Below the pieces are notes generated by a model. The model had not been told where the DNA came from, ran no database searches, and saw nothing but the letters and a program-made list of their open reading frames with translations. Below, piece after piece: positions 7,688 through 16,761 of a DNA stretch of 61,187 nucleotides (positions are counted from its first letter, which is position 1; each line of letters starts with the position of its first letter). The DNA comes from Streptomyces scabichelini (GTDB lineage: Bacteria; Actinomycetota; Actinomycetes; Streptomycetales; Streptomycetaceae): positions 1-61,187 of the forward strand of contig NZ_JAAKZY010000037.1 of NCBI RefSeq assembly GCF_011045015.1. The letters run 5' to 3'. The translations under genes were made by a program, and so were the position numbers.

Positions 7688-7736
7688 GCCGTACGTACCG
7701 GCGATCTCGTTTGCAGTATTCGCGCCGTACGTACCG
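7688..7736. repeat. 13-bp direct repeat upstream of the membrane-protein gene
   Basis: GCCGTACGTACCG occurs at 7688-7700 and 7724-7736, 36 bp apart. It lies directly upstream of the minus-strand start at 7687. It could be a regulator site or chance duplication. Confidence 0.4.
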
Positions 7737-7887
7737 CTGTGGGGCTGAGGGTCCGGTACATGGCGGGGGATTGTAGAGATAGGAGGGGCTCCTGGTGTAG
7801 CCGAGGGCGATATCCACCCAAAGCAGCACGTCTCGCGTGATGGAAAGCACGTCCCACGGAGCGTTACGCGGCCGTAAGCTCACCGAC

Positions 7888-9099
7888 ATGCAGGTGATCC
7901 AGTCGACCAAGCTCGCCAACGTCTGTTACGAGATCCGGGGTCCGGTACTCGAGGAGGCGATGCGGCTCGAGGCGGCCGGTCACCGCATCCTCAAGCTGAA
8001 CACCGGAAATCCGGCCGCGTTCGGCTTCGAGTGCCCGCCCGAGATCCTGGAGGACATCCTCCGCAACGTCTCGTCGGCACACGGATACGGGGACGCCAAG
8101 GGCCTGCTCGCGGCACGCCGGGCCGTGGTCATGCACAACCAGACCCTCGGCATAGAGACGGACGTCGAGCACGTCTTCATCGGCAACGGCGTCTCCGAGC
8201 TGATCGTGATGGCGATGCAGGGCCTGCTCGACGACGGCGACGAGGTCCTCGTACCCGCCCCGGACTATCCGCTGTGGACGGCCGCGGTCTCACTGTCCGG
8301 CGGTACGGCCGTGCACTACCGCTGCGACGAGCAGTCCGACTGGATGCCGGATCTCGCCGATGTCGAGCGGAAGGTCACCGACCGGACCAAGGCGCTCGTG
8401 ATCATCAACCCGAACAATCCGACGGGTGCGGTGTACGACGAGGCGATGCTGCGCGGGCTGACGGACATCGCGCGCCGGCACAACCTGCTCGTCTGCTCGG
8501 ACGAGATCTACGACAAGATCCTGTACGACGACGCCACGCACACGGCGACCGCCAAGATCGCCCCGGACCTGCTGACGCTCACCTTCAACGGGATGTCGAA
8601 GGCGTATCGCGTGGCGGGGTACCGGGTGGGCTGGATGTCGATCTCCGGGCCGCGGGCGCACGCCGACTCGTACATCGAGGGGCTGACGATCCTGGCGAAC
8701 ATGCGGCTGTGCGCGAACATGCCGGGGCAGCATGGCGTGGTCGCGGCGCTGAGCGGGCGGCAGACGATCAACGATCTCGTGCTGCCGGGCGGTCGGCTGC
8801 GGGAGCAGCGGGACGTGGCGCACGAGCTGCTGACGCAGATTCCCGGTGTGACGTGCGTGAAGCCCAAGGGGGCGCTGTATCTGTTCCCGCGGCTCGATCC
8901 GAAGGTCTTCAAGATCAAGGACGACCGGCAGATGGTGCTGGATCTGCTGCGGGCCGAGAAGATCATGGTGGTGCAGGGTACGGGGTTCAACTGGCCGGAG
9001 GCCGATCACTTCCGGGTCGTGACGCTGCCTACGGCGCGGGATCTGACGGATGCGGTGACGCGGATCGGGAACTTCCTGGACGGCTATGGCCAACCGTGA
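7888..9099 (+). CDS. PLP-dependent aminotransferase, AlaA-like
   Basis: A 403-residue fold-type I aminotransferase (class I/II), probably glutamate-pyruvate type. The N-terminal KLANVCYEIRGPV and LNTGNPAAFGF segments, NPNNPTGAVYD, CSDEIYD and the PLP-lysine segment NGMSKAYRVAGYRVGW match the AlaA/AlaT subgroup, as does the length. I used the ATG at 7888; an upstream ATG at 7837 would add a non-conserved extension. No obvious ribosome site precedes 7888. Role: alanine synthesis or pyruvate/glutamate balance in the cytoplasm. The neighbours give no specific pathway link. Confidence 0.87.
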   Translation: MQVIQSTKLANVCYEIRGPVLEEAMRLEAAGHRILKLNTGNPAAFGFECPPEILEDILRNVSSAHGYGDAKGLLAARRAVVMHNQTLGIETDVEHVFIGNGVSELIVMAMQGLLDDGDEVLVPAPDYPLWTAAVSLSGGTAVHYRCDEQSDWMPDLADVERKVTDRTKALVIINPNNPTGAVYDEAMLRGLTDIARRHNLLVCSDEIYDKILYDDATHTATAKIAPDLLTLTFNGMSKAYRVAGYRVGWMSISGPRAHADSYIEGLTILANMRLCANMPGQHGVVAALSGRQTINDLVLPGGRLREQRDVAHELLTQIPGVTCVKPKGALYLFPRLDPKVFKIKDDRQMVLDLLRAEKIMVVQGTGFNWPEADHFRVVTLPTARDLTDAVTRIGNFLDGYGQP

Positions 9100-9121
9100 C
9101 GTTGTCGCTGCCGCTACAACT

Positions 9122-9136
9122 TTAGACGGAATCTAA
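9122..9136. promoter_or_regulatory. Short palindrome upstream of the small protein gene
   Basis: TTAGA-CGGAA-TCTAA is a perfect 5+5 inverted repeat in an unusually AT-rich stretch, 41 bp upstream of the start codon at 9177. A TAGGAT at 9139-9144 could be the -10 hexamer. It may be an operator; the binder is unknown. Confidence 0.35.
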
Positions 9137-9176
9137 GGTAGGATGGCTTCCTGTTACAGCACAGGAGGCCGTCCCC

Positions 9177-9584
9177 ATGTACGAACCGATCCGCACCAAG
9201 TCGGTCCACACGATGGCCGGCACCGCCGACTTTCCCCACCGGTCGCGGGAGGAAGAGCTGGACATCCAGCTCGCCGGTCATCTGGCGGCGTTGCTCGCGG
9301 TGACGGATGAGTTGCGCGGGCTCGAGCCGTCGGCCGACCTGGACGTTGCCGCGGAGCGGCTGGCCGAGCAGGTGACGCGGCTGCGTGGTGGGCGTCCGCC
9401 GGTGCGCGCGGCGGTGGCCGCCGGTGTCGATGAGCCGCGTGCTGCTGCGCTCCAGCAGCGGGCGCACGCGCTTGCGGGGCGCGCGCTGGTCGTCGCCGCG
9501 TCTCGCGCGGATACGGGGGCCGCGATTCTCGCCGCCGAGCGCATGGATGCGCACGCGGCGGCCGCCGAGGCTTTGGCGGTTTGA
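9177..9584 (+). CDS. Small Ala-rich protein of unknown function
   Basis: 135 residues, mostly predicted helix with a strong Ala/Arg/Leu bias from about residue 30 onward, no signal peptide and no membrane segment. The start is fixed by AGGAGG 8 nt upstream of ATG. The helical heptad-like pattern (LAGHLAALLAVTDELRGL) suggests a coiled coil or helical hairpin. I do not recognise a family. It is monocistronic: the aminotransferase ends 78 bp upstream and a 416-bp repeat-rich gap follows. Confidence 0.65.
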   Translation: MYEPIRTKSVHTMAGTADFPHRSREEELDIQLAGHLAALLAVTDELRGLEPSADLDVAAERLAEQVTRLRGGRPPVRAAVAAGVDEPRAAALQQRAHALAGRALVVAASRADTGAAILAAERMDAHAAAAEALAV

Positions 9585-9585
9585 A

Positions 9586-9870
9586 GCTGCGGGTGTGTGG
9601 GTGGCTGGTCGCGCAGTTCCCCGCGCCCCTGGGTGGGTGGTGGGTGCGGGGTCGTGGGCCGGTGCGTCAGCCCGTCGCAGGGTGGGCATACGGCCCGGTG
9701 GTGGTACACGGCCCTGGTGACCTGAGACCGAACCTACGCGACGGGCATACGACGCACCGACCCACGACCCCTCCCGCCGGTGGGAGGGAGCGGGGTTCGT
9801 CGTGGCGCAGGCTTTTGCTTTTTAGGGGCGCGGGGAACTGCGCGACCAGCCACAACGGGCCCGCAGTCGC
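9586..9870. repeat. Nested inverted repeat built from two dispersed-element cores
   Basis: The outer arms are two copies of the 30-bp core in opposite orientation (9601-9630 and 9824-9853) and match perfectly as an inverted repeat. A second imperfect inverted repeat lies inside (9648-9680 against 9734-9771, sharing GGGGTCGTGGG and CGGTGCGTC). Unlike most copies, these two lack a complete GCGCCCC/GGGGCGC hairpin. The rest of the 416-bp gap to 10000 shows no credible gene. Confidence 0.8.
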
Positions 9871-10000
9871 CCATGGACCGAACCCACCCACCCGGTAGGC
9901 GCCCCCCGCAGGGGCACGGGGGCGATACCGGGACCGGTAAGTCACCCCCCGTTCACCCCGGACGCTGGGGAACTTTGGGTTCCGCGAGCAAGCTCCAGGT

Positions 10001-11095
10001 GTGAGACGAATAGTCGCTATCGTCCTCGCGGTGTTCCTGATCGGCGGAGTGGCAGCAGCCGTCGTCGCGGGCCGCGAAGGGCAGGACAAGAGCACGGCAA
10101 CGAAGACCGTGCGGGGAGTGATCGGGTCGGAGAAGGCCGAGTTCTTCGCCGACCCCGACGTGGTGAAGGCCCTGGCCGCCAAGGGCTACACCGTAGAGAC
10201 GGAGACGTCGGGTTCCTGGGCCATGGAGGGCCTGAACCTCAAGGGATACGACTTCGCGTTTCCGTCCAGCCAGGCGCCCGCCGAGGAGCTGGCCGAGAAG
10301 TACGGCGTACGGCAGCCACTGCCGCGCCCCTTCTACTCGCCCCTCGTGGTCGTGGCGCACCGCAGCGCCGCCGAGGTACTGGCCGCGAACGGACTCGCGA
10401 CCGTCGGCAAGGGGAAGAGCGAGGGCAACGGCACCCTGAAAATGGGCGCCTATCTCGATGCCGCCGACGCCGACAAGACCTGGCAGCAGCTCAAGGGCGC
10501 GGACAAGTACGGCGAGCTGACCGGGACGCTGTTCGTGTCGACCACCGATCCGACCAGCTCGAACTCCGGCGCGCTCTACCTCGCCGCCGCCTCGTACGTC
10601 GCCGCCGGCGGGCGCGTGGCCAGTGACACCGCCGCCGTCGACGGCACCGCACCCCTGATGCACAAGCTGATCAGCGTCCAGGGCGCCCAGCAGACCAGTA
10701 CGGACGCGGCGTTCAGGGATTTCATCAGCGGGGTCGGCAATCCGCTCGTCCTCGTATACGAGTCCCAGGTCGCCTCGCTGCTCATACAGCGCCCAGGAGG
10801 CCAGGAGGCCGACGACATGACCGTCCTCTACCCGGACACCACCGCCAACAGCGACCACACTGTCGTACCCCTCAACGAAGAAGGCCGCGCACTCGGTGAA
10901 CTCCTCAGCACCGACAAGGAGTTGCGCAGGCTGGCGGTGCGGCACGGGTTCCGGCCGCAGGGCGCGAGCGCGGAGTTCACGGCGGCGACTGCCGCCCACA
11001 CCACGTATCTCAACCAGAAGCTGACCGGCGTCCGGCAGGCGCCCGTGCCCGCCTCCAAGGTGCTGCACGAGATGGCGCGCCGGGCCCGGGGCTAG
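10001..11095 (+). CDS. Membrane-anchored solute-binding-like protein
   Basis: A 364-residue protein with an uncleaved-looking N-terminal hydrophobic segment (residues 4-24) and no lipobox, followed by a type-II periplasmic-binding-protein fold. The ligand-site-like TTDPTSSNSGALY resembles TDPARSNSGF in the product of 12281-13849, so the two are probably paralogues. GTG start. First gene of a four-gene operon with TelA, a solute-binding/VWA fusion and a small membrane protein. No ABC permease or ATPase is nearby, so a sensory or structural role is more likely than transport. The ligand is unknown. Confidence 0.78.
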   Translation: MRRIVAIVLAVFLIGGVAAAVVAGREGQDKSTATKTVRGVIGSEKAEFFADPDVVKALAAKGYTVETETSGSWAMEGLNLKGYDFAFPSSQAPAEELAEKYGVRQPLPRPFYSPLVVVAHRSAAEVLAANGLATVGKGKSEGNGTLKMGAYLDAADADKTWQQLKGADKYGELTGTLFVSTTDPTSSNSGALYLAAASYVAAGGRVASDTAAVDGTAPLMHKLISVQGAQQTSTDAAFRDFISGVGNPLVLVYESQVASLLIQRPGGQEADDMTVLYPDTTANSDHTVVPLNEEGRALGELLSTDKELRRLAVRHGFRPQGASAEFTAATAAHTTYLNQKLTGVRQAPVPASKVLHEMARRARG

Positions 11096-11108
11096 GGGGA
11101 AACAGCAA

Positions 11109-12284
11109 GTGACCAGCAACAACGAAGACTTCACTCTGACGCCGCCCGAGCCCGTCGCGGCCGTGCCGAAGGAGAAGGCCGGCGGGCTCGTGCCCGTCGA
11201 CGAGTCGGTCCGTACGGACATGGACCGCAAGGCCGCCGAGTACGTCGACGGGCTCGCCGCCCTCGACGCCCGCTCCCCCGAGTTCGCGAGCAAGCTGGGC
11301 GAGATCGTCGCCCTCGGCTCGGGCGAGATGCGCGCCGCGTCCGCCCAGTCCAACCGCATGCTGGACCGCACGATCCGCAGCCTGCCCTCGAACGGCGAGG
11401 ACGCCCAGTCGCGCGTCTCGTCCTCGCTGGTCGAACTCCGGCGTACGGTCGAGGATCTGGACCCGCGCGATCTGCCCGCGAGCAAGGGCCGCAAGCTGCT
11501 GTCCAGGCTCCCCGGCGGCAACAAGTTGCGGGACCACGTCGCCAAGTACGCTTCCGCGCAAGGCACGCTGAACAAGATCGTCGGCTCTCTGCGCGGCGGC
11601 CAGGACGAGCTGCGCCGCGACAACGCCGCCCTGCAGACCGAACGCGTCCGCCTCTGGGACACGATGGGCAAGCTCCAGGAGTACGTCGTCCTGACGCAGG
11701 CCCTGGACGAGGCGGTCGAGCGGCACATCGTCGGCGTCGAGGCCACGGATCCGGCGCAGGCCGACACGCTCCGAGCCGATGTCCTCTTCCCGGTGCGCCA
11801 GAAGCACCAGGACCTGCTCACCCAGCTCGCCGTGTGCGCACAGGGTTACCTGGCCATGGATGTCGTACGCCGCAACAACGAGGAACTCATCAAGGGCGTC
11901 GACCGCGCGGCCACCACCACCGTGTCCGCGCTGCGCATCTCCGTGATGCTCGCTTCCGCCCTCGACAACCAGAAGAAGGTCGTCGAGCAGGTCAACGCCC
12001 TGCGCGGCACGACGGAGGACCTCATCCGCGGCAACGCGGAGATGCTCGCCACGCAGTCCGGCGAGATCCAGCGCATCGCCGCGGACCCGGCGGTCGGCGC
12101 GGAGACACTGCGCAGCGCCTTCCAGCAGATCTACCGGACCCTCGACACGATCGACAACTACAAGGCCCAGGCCACGGAGACGATGGCCGCCACGGTGGAG
12201 TCCCTGACCTCCGAACTCCAGAACGCCACCGCGTACTTGGAGCGGTCGCGGTCGGCGAACGCGCTGGAAGGGGGGCTCGGATGA
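11109..12284 (+). CDS. Toxic anion resistance protein, TelA family
   Basis: 391 residues, almost entirely helical, matching the TelA/KlaA family (PF05816). Visible segments are an N-terminal acidic region, a long coiled-coil core (RRDNAALQTERVRLWDTMGKLQEYV) and the family-typical YLAMDVVRRNNEELIKGVDRA block. TelA proteins are cytosolic, linked to tellurite tolerance, phage inhibition and envelope stress, with no known enzymatic activity. GTG start, 13 bp after the previous stop, GGGGGAAA upstream. The stop overlaps the next gene by ATGA. The operon partners point to a membrane-linked stress complex; the mechanism is inference. Confidence 0.9.
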   Translation: MTSNNEDFTLTPPEPVAAVPKEKAGGLVPVDESVRTDMDRKAAEYVDGLAALDARSPEFASKLGEIVALGSGEMRAASAQSNRMLDRTIRSLPSNGEDAQSRVSSSLVELRRTVEDLDPRDLPASKGRKLLSRLPGGNKLRDHVAKYASAQGTLNKIVGSLRGGQDELRRDNAALQTERVRLWDTMGKLQEYVVLTQALDEAVERHIVGVEATDPAQADTLRADVLFPVRQKHQDLLTQLAVCAQGYLAMDVVRRNNEELIKGVDRAATTTVSALRISVMLASALDNQKKVVEQVNALRGTTEDLIRGNAEMLATQSGEIQRIAADPAVGAETLRSAFQQIYRTLDTIDNYKAQATETMAATVESLTSELQNATAYLERSRSANALEGGLG

Positions 12285-13849
12285 GAGTTCCCCAAGTACG
12301 CGGCACCGCGCTGGCCGCCGTCCTGCTGCTGGCGGTCACCGCGTGCACCGGGAGCCTGAGCTCCGAGAAGCCCGGGCAGTCCGGGCAGCCCGCCAAGGCC
12401 GAACCCGGCACCGTGCGCATCCTCGCCTCCAGCGAGCTCGCCGACATGGCCGAGGCCCTGGCCGGCGTCCATGAGGAAACCGGTGTCAAGCTCGAACTCT
12501 CCTACACCGGCACCCGCGACGCCGTCGACCAGCTCGCGTCCGGCCGGACGGACGGCCGGTACGACGCGGTGTGGCTGGCGTCGAACGACTATCTGCGCCT
12601 CGCCCCGGCGGCTGCGAAGAAGCTCGTGTCAGAGACCCCGATCATGGCCAGCCCGGTCGCGCTCGGCGTCAGGTCCGGCGTGGTGAAGCGCCTCGGCTGG
12701 AGACCGGAGGATGTCACCTGGTCCCAGGTGCAGCGGGCGGTCGCGGACGGCAAGCTGACGTACGGCATGACGGACCCGGCTCGCTCCAACTCCGGTTTCT
12801 CCGCGCTGGTCTCGGTGGCCGCGGCACTGTCCGGTGCCCAGTCGGCCCTGACGGACGCCGACGTGCGGAAGGCCACGCCGGAGCTGAAGACGTTCTTCGC
12901 GGGGCAGCGGCTCACGTCCGGCTCCTCCGGCTGGCTGGCGTCCGCGTATGAGCGCCGGGGCACGGTGGACGCGCTCATCAACTACGAGTCGGTCCTCGCC
13001 AAGATGAAGGGCATGACGGTGATCCAGCCGCGCGACGGCGTCCTCACGGCCGACTATCCGCTGTCTTCCCTCGCCGCCACGGACTCGGCCACCCGTGACA
13101 GGGTCCGCCGTGTCGCCGATTATCTGCGTGAACCGCTCAATCAGTGGCATATCGCGTACACAACCGGACGCCGCCCCGTCGTATCCGCCGCGCTGGCCTC
13201 GCACTCCCCCGCCCCGAGCGACAGACGCCGCGAGCTTCCCTTCCCCGCAAGCCGATCCGTCGCCGACGGGCTCCTCGACGCATACGAGAACAAGCTGCGC
13301 CGGCCCTCGCGCACGGTGTACGTCCTGGACACCTCGGGGTCGATGCGCGAGGGCGGCCGTCTGGACCTGCTGAAGAAGGCGCTCACCGATCTGACCGGTG
13401 ACTTCCGTGAGCGTGAGGAGGTGACGCTGATGCCGTTCGGCTCCGCCGTCAAGAGCGTACGGACCCATGTGGTGCGGCCCGAGGACCCGCGGGCGGGTCT
13501 CGACGGGATCCGCCGCGACACGAAGGCGCTGAGCGCTGAGGGTGACACGGCGATCTATACGTCGCTGGAGAAGGCGTACGAGCATCTGGGTGCCGACGAC
13601 GACACGTTCAAGTCGATCGTGCTCATGACGGACGGCGAGAACACGGCGGGCGTGGGGCCGGAGAACTTCGACGGCTTCTACGAAGGGCTGCCGTACGAGC
13701 GGCGGGAGATCCCCGTCTTCCCGATCCTCTTCGGCGACTCCGACCGAGCCGAGCTCGAGCACATCGCCGAACTGACCGGCGGCCGTCTCTTCGACGCCCG
13801 GCAGGGCTCGCTCGACGGCGCCTTCGAGGAGATCCGTGGCTACCAATAA
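12281..13849 (+). CDS. Lipoprotein with solute-binding and von Willebrand factor A domains
   Basis: 522 residues. A lipoprotein signal with lipobox LAVTAC (Cys near residue 22) places it outside the membrane. A type-II solute-binding domain spans about residues 40-310 (SSELADMAEALAG, TDPARSNSGF). A VWA domain spans about 340-515 with an intact MIDAS motif, DTSGSMREGG, plus the downstream MTDGEN. The start overlaps the telA stop by ATGA. VWA domains bind ligands or partner proteins through a metal, so this protein may couple sensing of an anion or small molecule to assembly of a surface complex with the TelA-side proteins. The combination is typical of actinobacteria as far as I recall. Confidence 0.88.
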   Translation: MRVPQVRGTALAAVLLLAVTACTGSLSSEKPGQSGQPAKAEPGTVRILASSELADMAEALAGVHEETGVKLELSYTGTRDAVDQLASGRTDGRYDAVWLASNDYLRLAPAAAKKLVSETPIMASPVALGVRSGVVKRLGWRPEDVTWSQVQRAVADGKLTYGMTDPARSNSGFSALVSVAAALSGAQSALTDADVRKATPELKTFFAGQRLTSGSSGWLASAYERRGTVDALINYESVLAKMKGMTVIQPRDGVLTADYPLSSLAATDSATRDRVRRVADYLREPLNQWHIAYTTGRRPVVSAALASHSPAPSDRRRELPFPASRSVADGLLDAYENKLRRPSRTVYVLDTSGSMREGGRLDLLKKALTDLTGDFREREEVTLMPFGSAVKSVRTHVVRPEDPRAGLDGIRRDTKALSAEGDTAIYTSLEKAYEHLGADDDTFKSIVLMTDGENTAGVGPENFDGFYEGLPYERREIPVFPILFGDSDRAELEHIAELTGGRLFDARQGSLDGAFEEIRGYQ

Positions 13850-14435
13850 GTTCTTCGGCTACCTGGAGTCCCGCAAGAATCTCACCGGCAGCGCGCTCGG
13901 GATCGTGGGTCTTGGCCTGACGTTCACGGGTCTTGCGGGCGCGTACTGGCCGATCGTCGTCGCGGGTCTGTACGGCGCCGGTGCGCTCCTCGCGCCGCCG
14001 GAGCGTCCGTCCCTGCCGGACTTCCCCGACCCGTCGGCCCAACTGGACGAACTGCGGGCAGACTTCGACAAGCTGCGCGACTACTTGACCGGAGTGGAGC
14101 TCCCCCCGGCGGCCTCCGGCCGCCTCACCGAACTCACGGAACTCCTCACGGCCCTCCTCGCTCCCGGCTGGGTCACGGAGGTCCTCGCCCAGGACCCGGA
14201 GGGCGTACACGCCCTGTCCCGTACGGTCCGCCAGGACATCCCGGAAGCGGTCGACACCTTCATACGAACTCGCTGGTGGACCCGCCTGACTCCCGGCACG
14301 GACCCGCCGGAGCGCCACCTGGAACGCCAGCTGTCGCTGCTGCAGGGCGAGATGGAGGTCCTGGCAACGAGCCTCCGAGAGGTGGAGGCCCGCCGCCAGG
14401 AGTCCCACACGCGTTACCTGGAGGAGCGGTCGTGA
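13836..14435 (+). CDS. XpaC-like membrane protein
   Basis: 199 residues. Two closely spaced hydrophobic helices near the N-terminus (about residues 16-48) are followed by a charged helical C-terminal domain ending in a likely coiled coil. The layout resembles XpaC/YceG-region proteins that sit beside TelA in Firmicutes, but sequence similarity cannot be tested here. The GTG start lies 14 bp inside the end of the preceding gene, so the two are translationally coupled. Last gene of the TelA operon. It probably anchors TelA at the cytoplasmic face (inference). Confidence 0.68.
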   Translation: MATNKFFGYLESRKNLTGSALGIVGLGLTFTGLAGAYWPIVVAGLYGAGALLAPPERPSLPDFPDPSAQLDELRADFDKLRDYLTGVELPPAASGRLTELTELLTALLAPGWVTEVLAQDPEGVHALSRTVRQDIPEAVDTFIRTRWWTRLTPGTDPPERHLERQLSLLQGEMEVLATSLREVEARRQESHTRYLEERS

Positions 14436-14439
14436 TCAG

Positions 14440-14597
14440 CGGGCCTGGCGCGGCGCTGGGGGTCTTCGCCCCCGCCGCCCCTACCCGTTCCCGTCCACTC
14501 TCCTGGGGCTTCGCCCCAGACCCCGTTTCGGGGGCCAGCCCCCGGACCCCCGGTCCGCCAGGCCGATCAGCGGGGTCCAGGGGCGGAGCCCCTGCCC
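14440..14597. repeat. GC-rich multi-hairpin intergenic repeat between convergent genes
   Basis: Several short stem-loops in a row: CTGGGGC-TTC-GCCCCAG (14503-14519), a GGGGGCC/AGCCCCC pair near 14530-14543 and CAGGGGC-GGA-GCCCCTG (14578-14594). This differs from the 30-bp-core family. It lies between the TelA operon and the PEP carboxykinase stop and is probably a two-way terminator. Confidence 0.65.
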
Positions 14598-16421
14598 TCA
14601 GCCCAGGCGTTCCACCAGCGCCCGGTACTCGTCCCACAGTTCCTTCGGCGTGTGGGAGCCGAACGTGTTGAGGTGGTCGGGGACCAGCGCCGCCTCCTCG
14701 CGCCACACGTCCTTGTCGACGGTGAGCAGGAAGTCCAGCTCGGACTCGGAGAGTTCGAGACCCTCCGTGTCCAGGGCCGCCTTCGACGGCAGAATGCCTA
14801 TCGGCGTTTCGACACCCTCGGCCTTGCCGTCCAGCCGGTCCACGATCCACTTCAGGACACGGCTGTTCTCGCCGAAGCCCGGCCACACGAACTTGCCCGC
14901 GTCGTTCTTGCGGAACCAGTTCACGTAGTAGATCTTCGGGAGCTTGGCAGGGTCCTTGTCCTTGGCGACGTCGATCCAGTGGCCCATGTAGTCGCCCATG
15001 TTGTAGCCGCAGAACGGCAGCATGGCGAAGGGGTCGCGGCGCAGTTCGCCGACCTTGCCCTCGGCCGCCGCCGTCTTCTCGGAGGCGACGTTCGCGCCGA
15101 GGAACACGCCGTGGTTCCAGTCGAAGGACTCGGTGACCAGGGGGACCGCGGTGGCGCGGCGGCCGCCGAAGAGGATCGCCGAGATCGGCACGCCCTTCGG
15201 GTCCTCCCACTCGGGCGCGATGATCGGGCACTGGGACGCGGGGACGGTGAAGCGGGCGTTGGGGTGGGCGGCCGGGGTCTCGGACTCGGGCGTCCAGTCG
15301 TTGCCCTTCCAGTCCGTGAGGTGGGCGGGCGTCTCCTCGGTCATCCCCTCCCACCAGATGTCACTGTCGTCCGTCAGCGCGACGTTGGTGAAGACGGAGT
15401 TGCCCCACAGGGTCTTCATCGCGTTGGCGTTGGTGTGCTCACCGGTGCCGGGCGCGACGCCGAAGAAGCCGGCCTCGGGGTTGATGGCGTACAGCTGGCC
15501 GTCCTCGCCGAAACGCATCCAGGCGATGTCGTCACCGATCGTCTCGACCGTCCAGCCGCGGACCGTGGGCTCCAGCATGGCGAGGTTGGTCTTGCCGCAG
15601 GCGCTCGGGAAGGCTGCGGCTACGTACTTCGACTCGCCCTGCGACGGCGTCAGCTTGAGGATCAGCATGTGCTCGGCCAGCCAGCCCTCGTCCCGTGCCA
15701 TGACGGAGGCTATGCGCAGGGCGTAGCACTTCTTGCCGAGCAGCGCGTTGCCGCCGTAGCCGGAGCCGTACGACCAGATCTCGCGGGTCTCCGGGAAGTG
15801 GGAGATGTACTTCGTGGAGTTGCACGGCCACGGTACGTCCTGCTCGCCCTCGGCCAGCGGCGCTCCGAGCGTGTGCACAGCACGCACGAAGAAGCCGTCG
15901 GAGCCGAGCTCGTCCAGGACCGGCTGGCCCATACGCGTCATGGTGCGCATGGACACGGCGACGTACGCGGAGTCGGTGATCTCGACGCCGATCGCGGAGA
16001 GGTCCGAGCCGAGCGGGCCCATGCAGAACGGCACGACGTACATGGTCCGGCCACGCATCGAGCCGCGGAAGACACCCTGCTCACCAGCGAAGATCTCCCG
16101 CATCTCGGCGGGGTCCTTCCAGTGGTTCGTCGGGCCCGCGTCCTCCTCCTTCTCGGAGCAGATGAAGGTGCGGTCCTCGACCCGGGCGACATCGGTCGGG
16201 TCGGAGGCCGCGTAGTAAGAGTTGGGGCGTTTGATCGGGTCGAGTTTCTTGAAGGTGCCCTTACGGACGAGCTCCTCGCACAGTCGCTCGTATTCCGCCT
16301 CTGAGCCGTCACACCAGACCACGTTGTCCGGCTGCGTGAGTTCTGCGATCTCGTTGACCCACGAGATCAGTTCCTGGTGGTTGGTGGGAACGGCGGGGGG
16401 AGCCGCGATGTCGCGCGCCAC
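14598..16421 (-). CDS. pckG: Phosphoenolpyruvate carboxykinase (GTP)
   Basis: 607 residues, the normal size of GTP-dependent PEP carboxykinases. Visible motifs are the P-loop-like [13 protein letters not shown], the metal-binding GDDIAWM, the substrate loop [12 protein letters not shown] and the C-terminal [11 protein letters not shown]. It converts oxaloacetate and GTP to PEP, GDP and CO2 in gluconeogenesis or anaplerosis. I chose GTG at 16419-16421 because it gives the family N-terminus and has AGGAG upstream; longer in-frame readings start in non-conserved sequence. Monocistronic, with a 340-bp leader gap upstream. Confidence 0.95.
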   Translation of the reverse strand: MARDIAAPPAVPTNHQELISWVNEIAELTQPDNVVWCDGSEAEYERLCEELVRKGTFKKLDPIKRPNSYYAASDPTDVARVEDRTFICSEKEEDAGPTNHWKDPAEMREIFAGEQGVFRGSMRGRTMYVVPFCMGPLGSDLSAIGVEITDSAYVAVSMRTMTRMGQPVLDELGSDGFFVRAVHTLGAPLAEGEQDVPWPCNSTKYISHFPETREIWSYGSGYGGNALLGKKCYALRIASVMARDEGWLAEHMLILKLTPSQGESKYVAAAFPSACGKTNLAMLEPTVRGWTVETIGDDIAWMRFGEDGQLYAINPEAGFFGVAPGTGEHTNANAMKTLWGNSVFTNVALTDDSDIWWEGMTEETPAHLTDWKGNDWTPESETPAAHPNARFTVPASQCPIIAPEWEDPKGVPISAILFGGRRATAVPLVTESFDWNHGVFLGANVASEKTAAAEGKVGELRRDPFAMLPFCGYNMGDYMGHWIDVAKDKDPAKLPKIYYVNWFRKNDAGKFVWPGFGENSRVLKWIVDRLDGKAEGVETPIGILPSKAALDTEGLELSESELDFLLTVDKDVWREEAALVPDHLNTFGSHTPKELWDEYRALVERLG

Positions 16422-16761
16422 GGTTGCTCCTAGATGAGGGGTTTTGTTGTCGAATGCCCCTTGGGGGCCGCGGCCCGGATGCTTCGTCTGGATCATTGGC
16501 GCTCATCCGGTGCCGACCGCACTCATTTGATCATCCGACGGGTTCGCGCATATGTCCAGAGCGCCTCACACCTGAGCGGACGTGACCATCACCACGCGAT
16601 TCCCCCCGGGGGTTCATGTTTTATTGACCGTTTTGCCCCCAAGCCATAGTGACGGCCCGGCCTGCACCGCCCTCAAACCCCGATGAGACGATGGACACTT
16701 GGCACTTGTCACAGGGCCGAACTGATAGAGGACTTACGGTTCCGTAGGTACGATTTCCCGC
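16422..16761. other. 340-bp divergent intergenic region
   Basis: Holds the control regions of pckG (minus) and the hemolysin III gene (plus). A perfect CCCCCGGGGG lies at 16603-16612, and a TACGG-TT-CCGTA inverted repeat at 16735-16746 lies 15 bp before the plus-strand start. I see no gene or structured RNA in it. Confidence 0.4.
16735..16746. promoter_or_regulatory. Inverted repeat upstream of the hemolysin III gene
   Basis: TACGG-TT-CCGTA, next to a possible -10 (TACGAT, 16749-16754) so close to the start codon that the transcript would be leaderless or nearly so. Possible repressor site. Confidence 0.35.

Noticed and set aside
7781..7793. AGGAG-GGG-CTCCT hairpin as a riboswitch or terminator
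   Set aside because: Five base pairs with no tail or wider structure; too little to support a call.
9953..11821. A 622-codon minus-strand frame opposite the TelA operon
   Set aside because: Composition is that of a reversed coding strand (Arg/Ser/Ala runs), no ribosome site, and plus-strand genes there match known families.
14440..14597. Possible structured RNA gene between the TelA operon and pckG
   Set aside because: The hairpins are short, independent and of the common GC-rich intergenic type; a terminator cluster explains them better.
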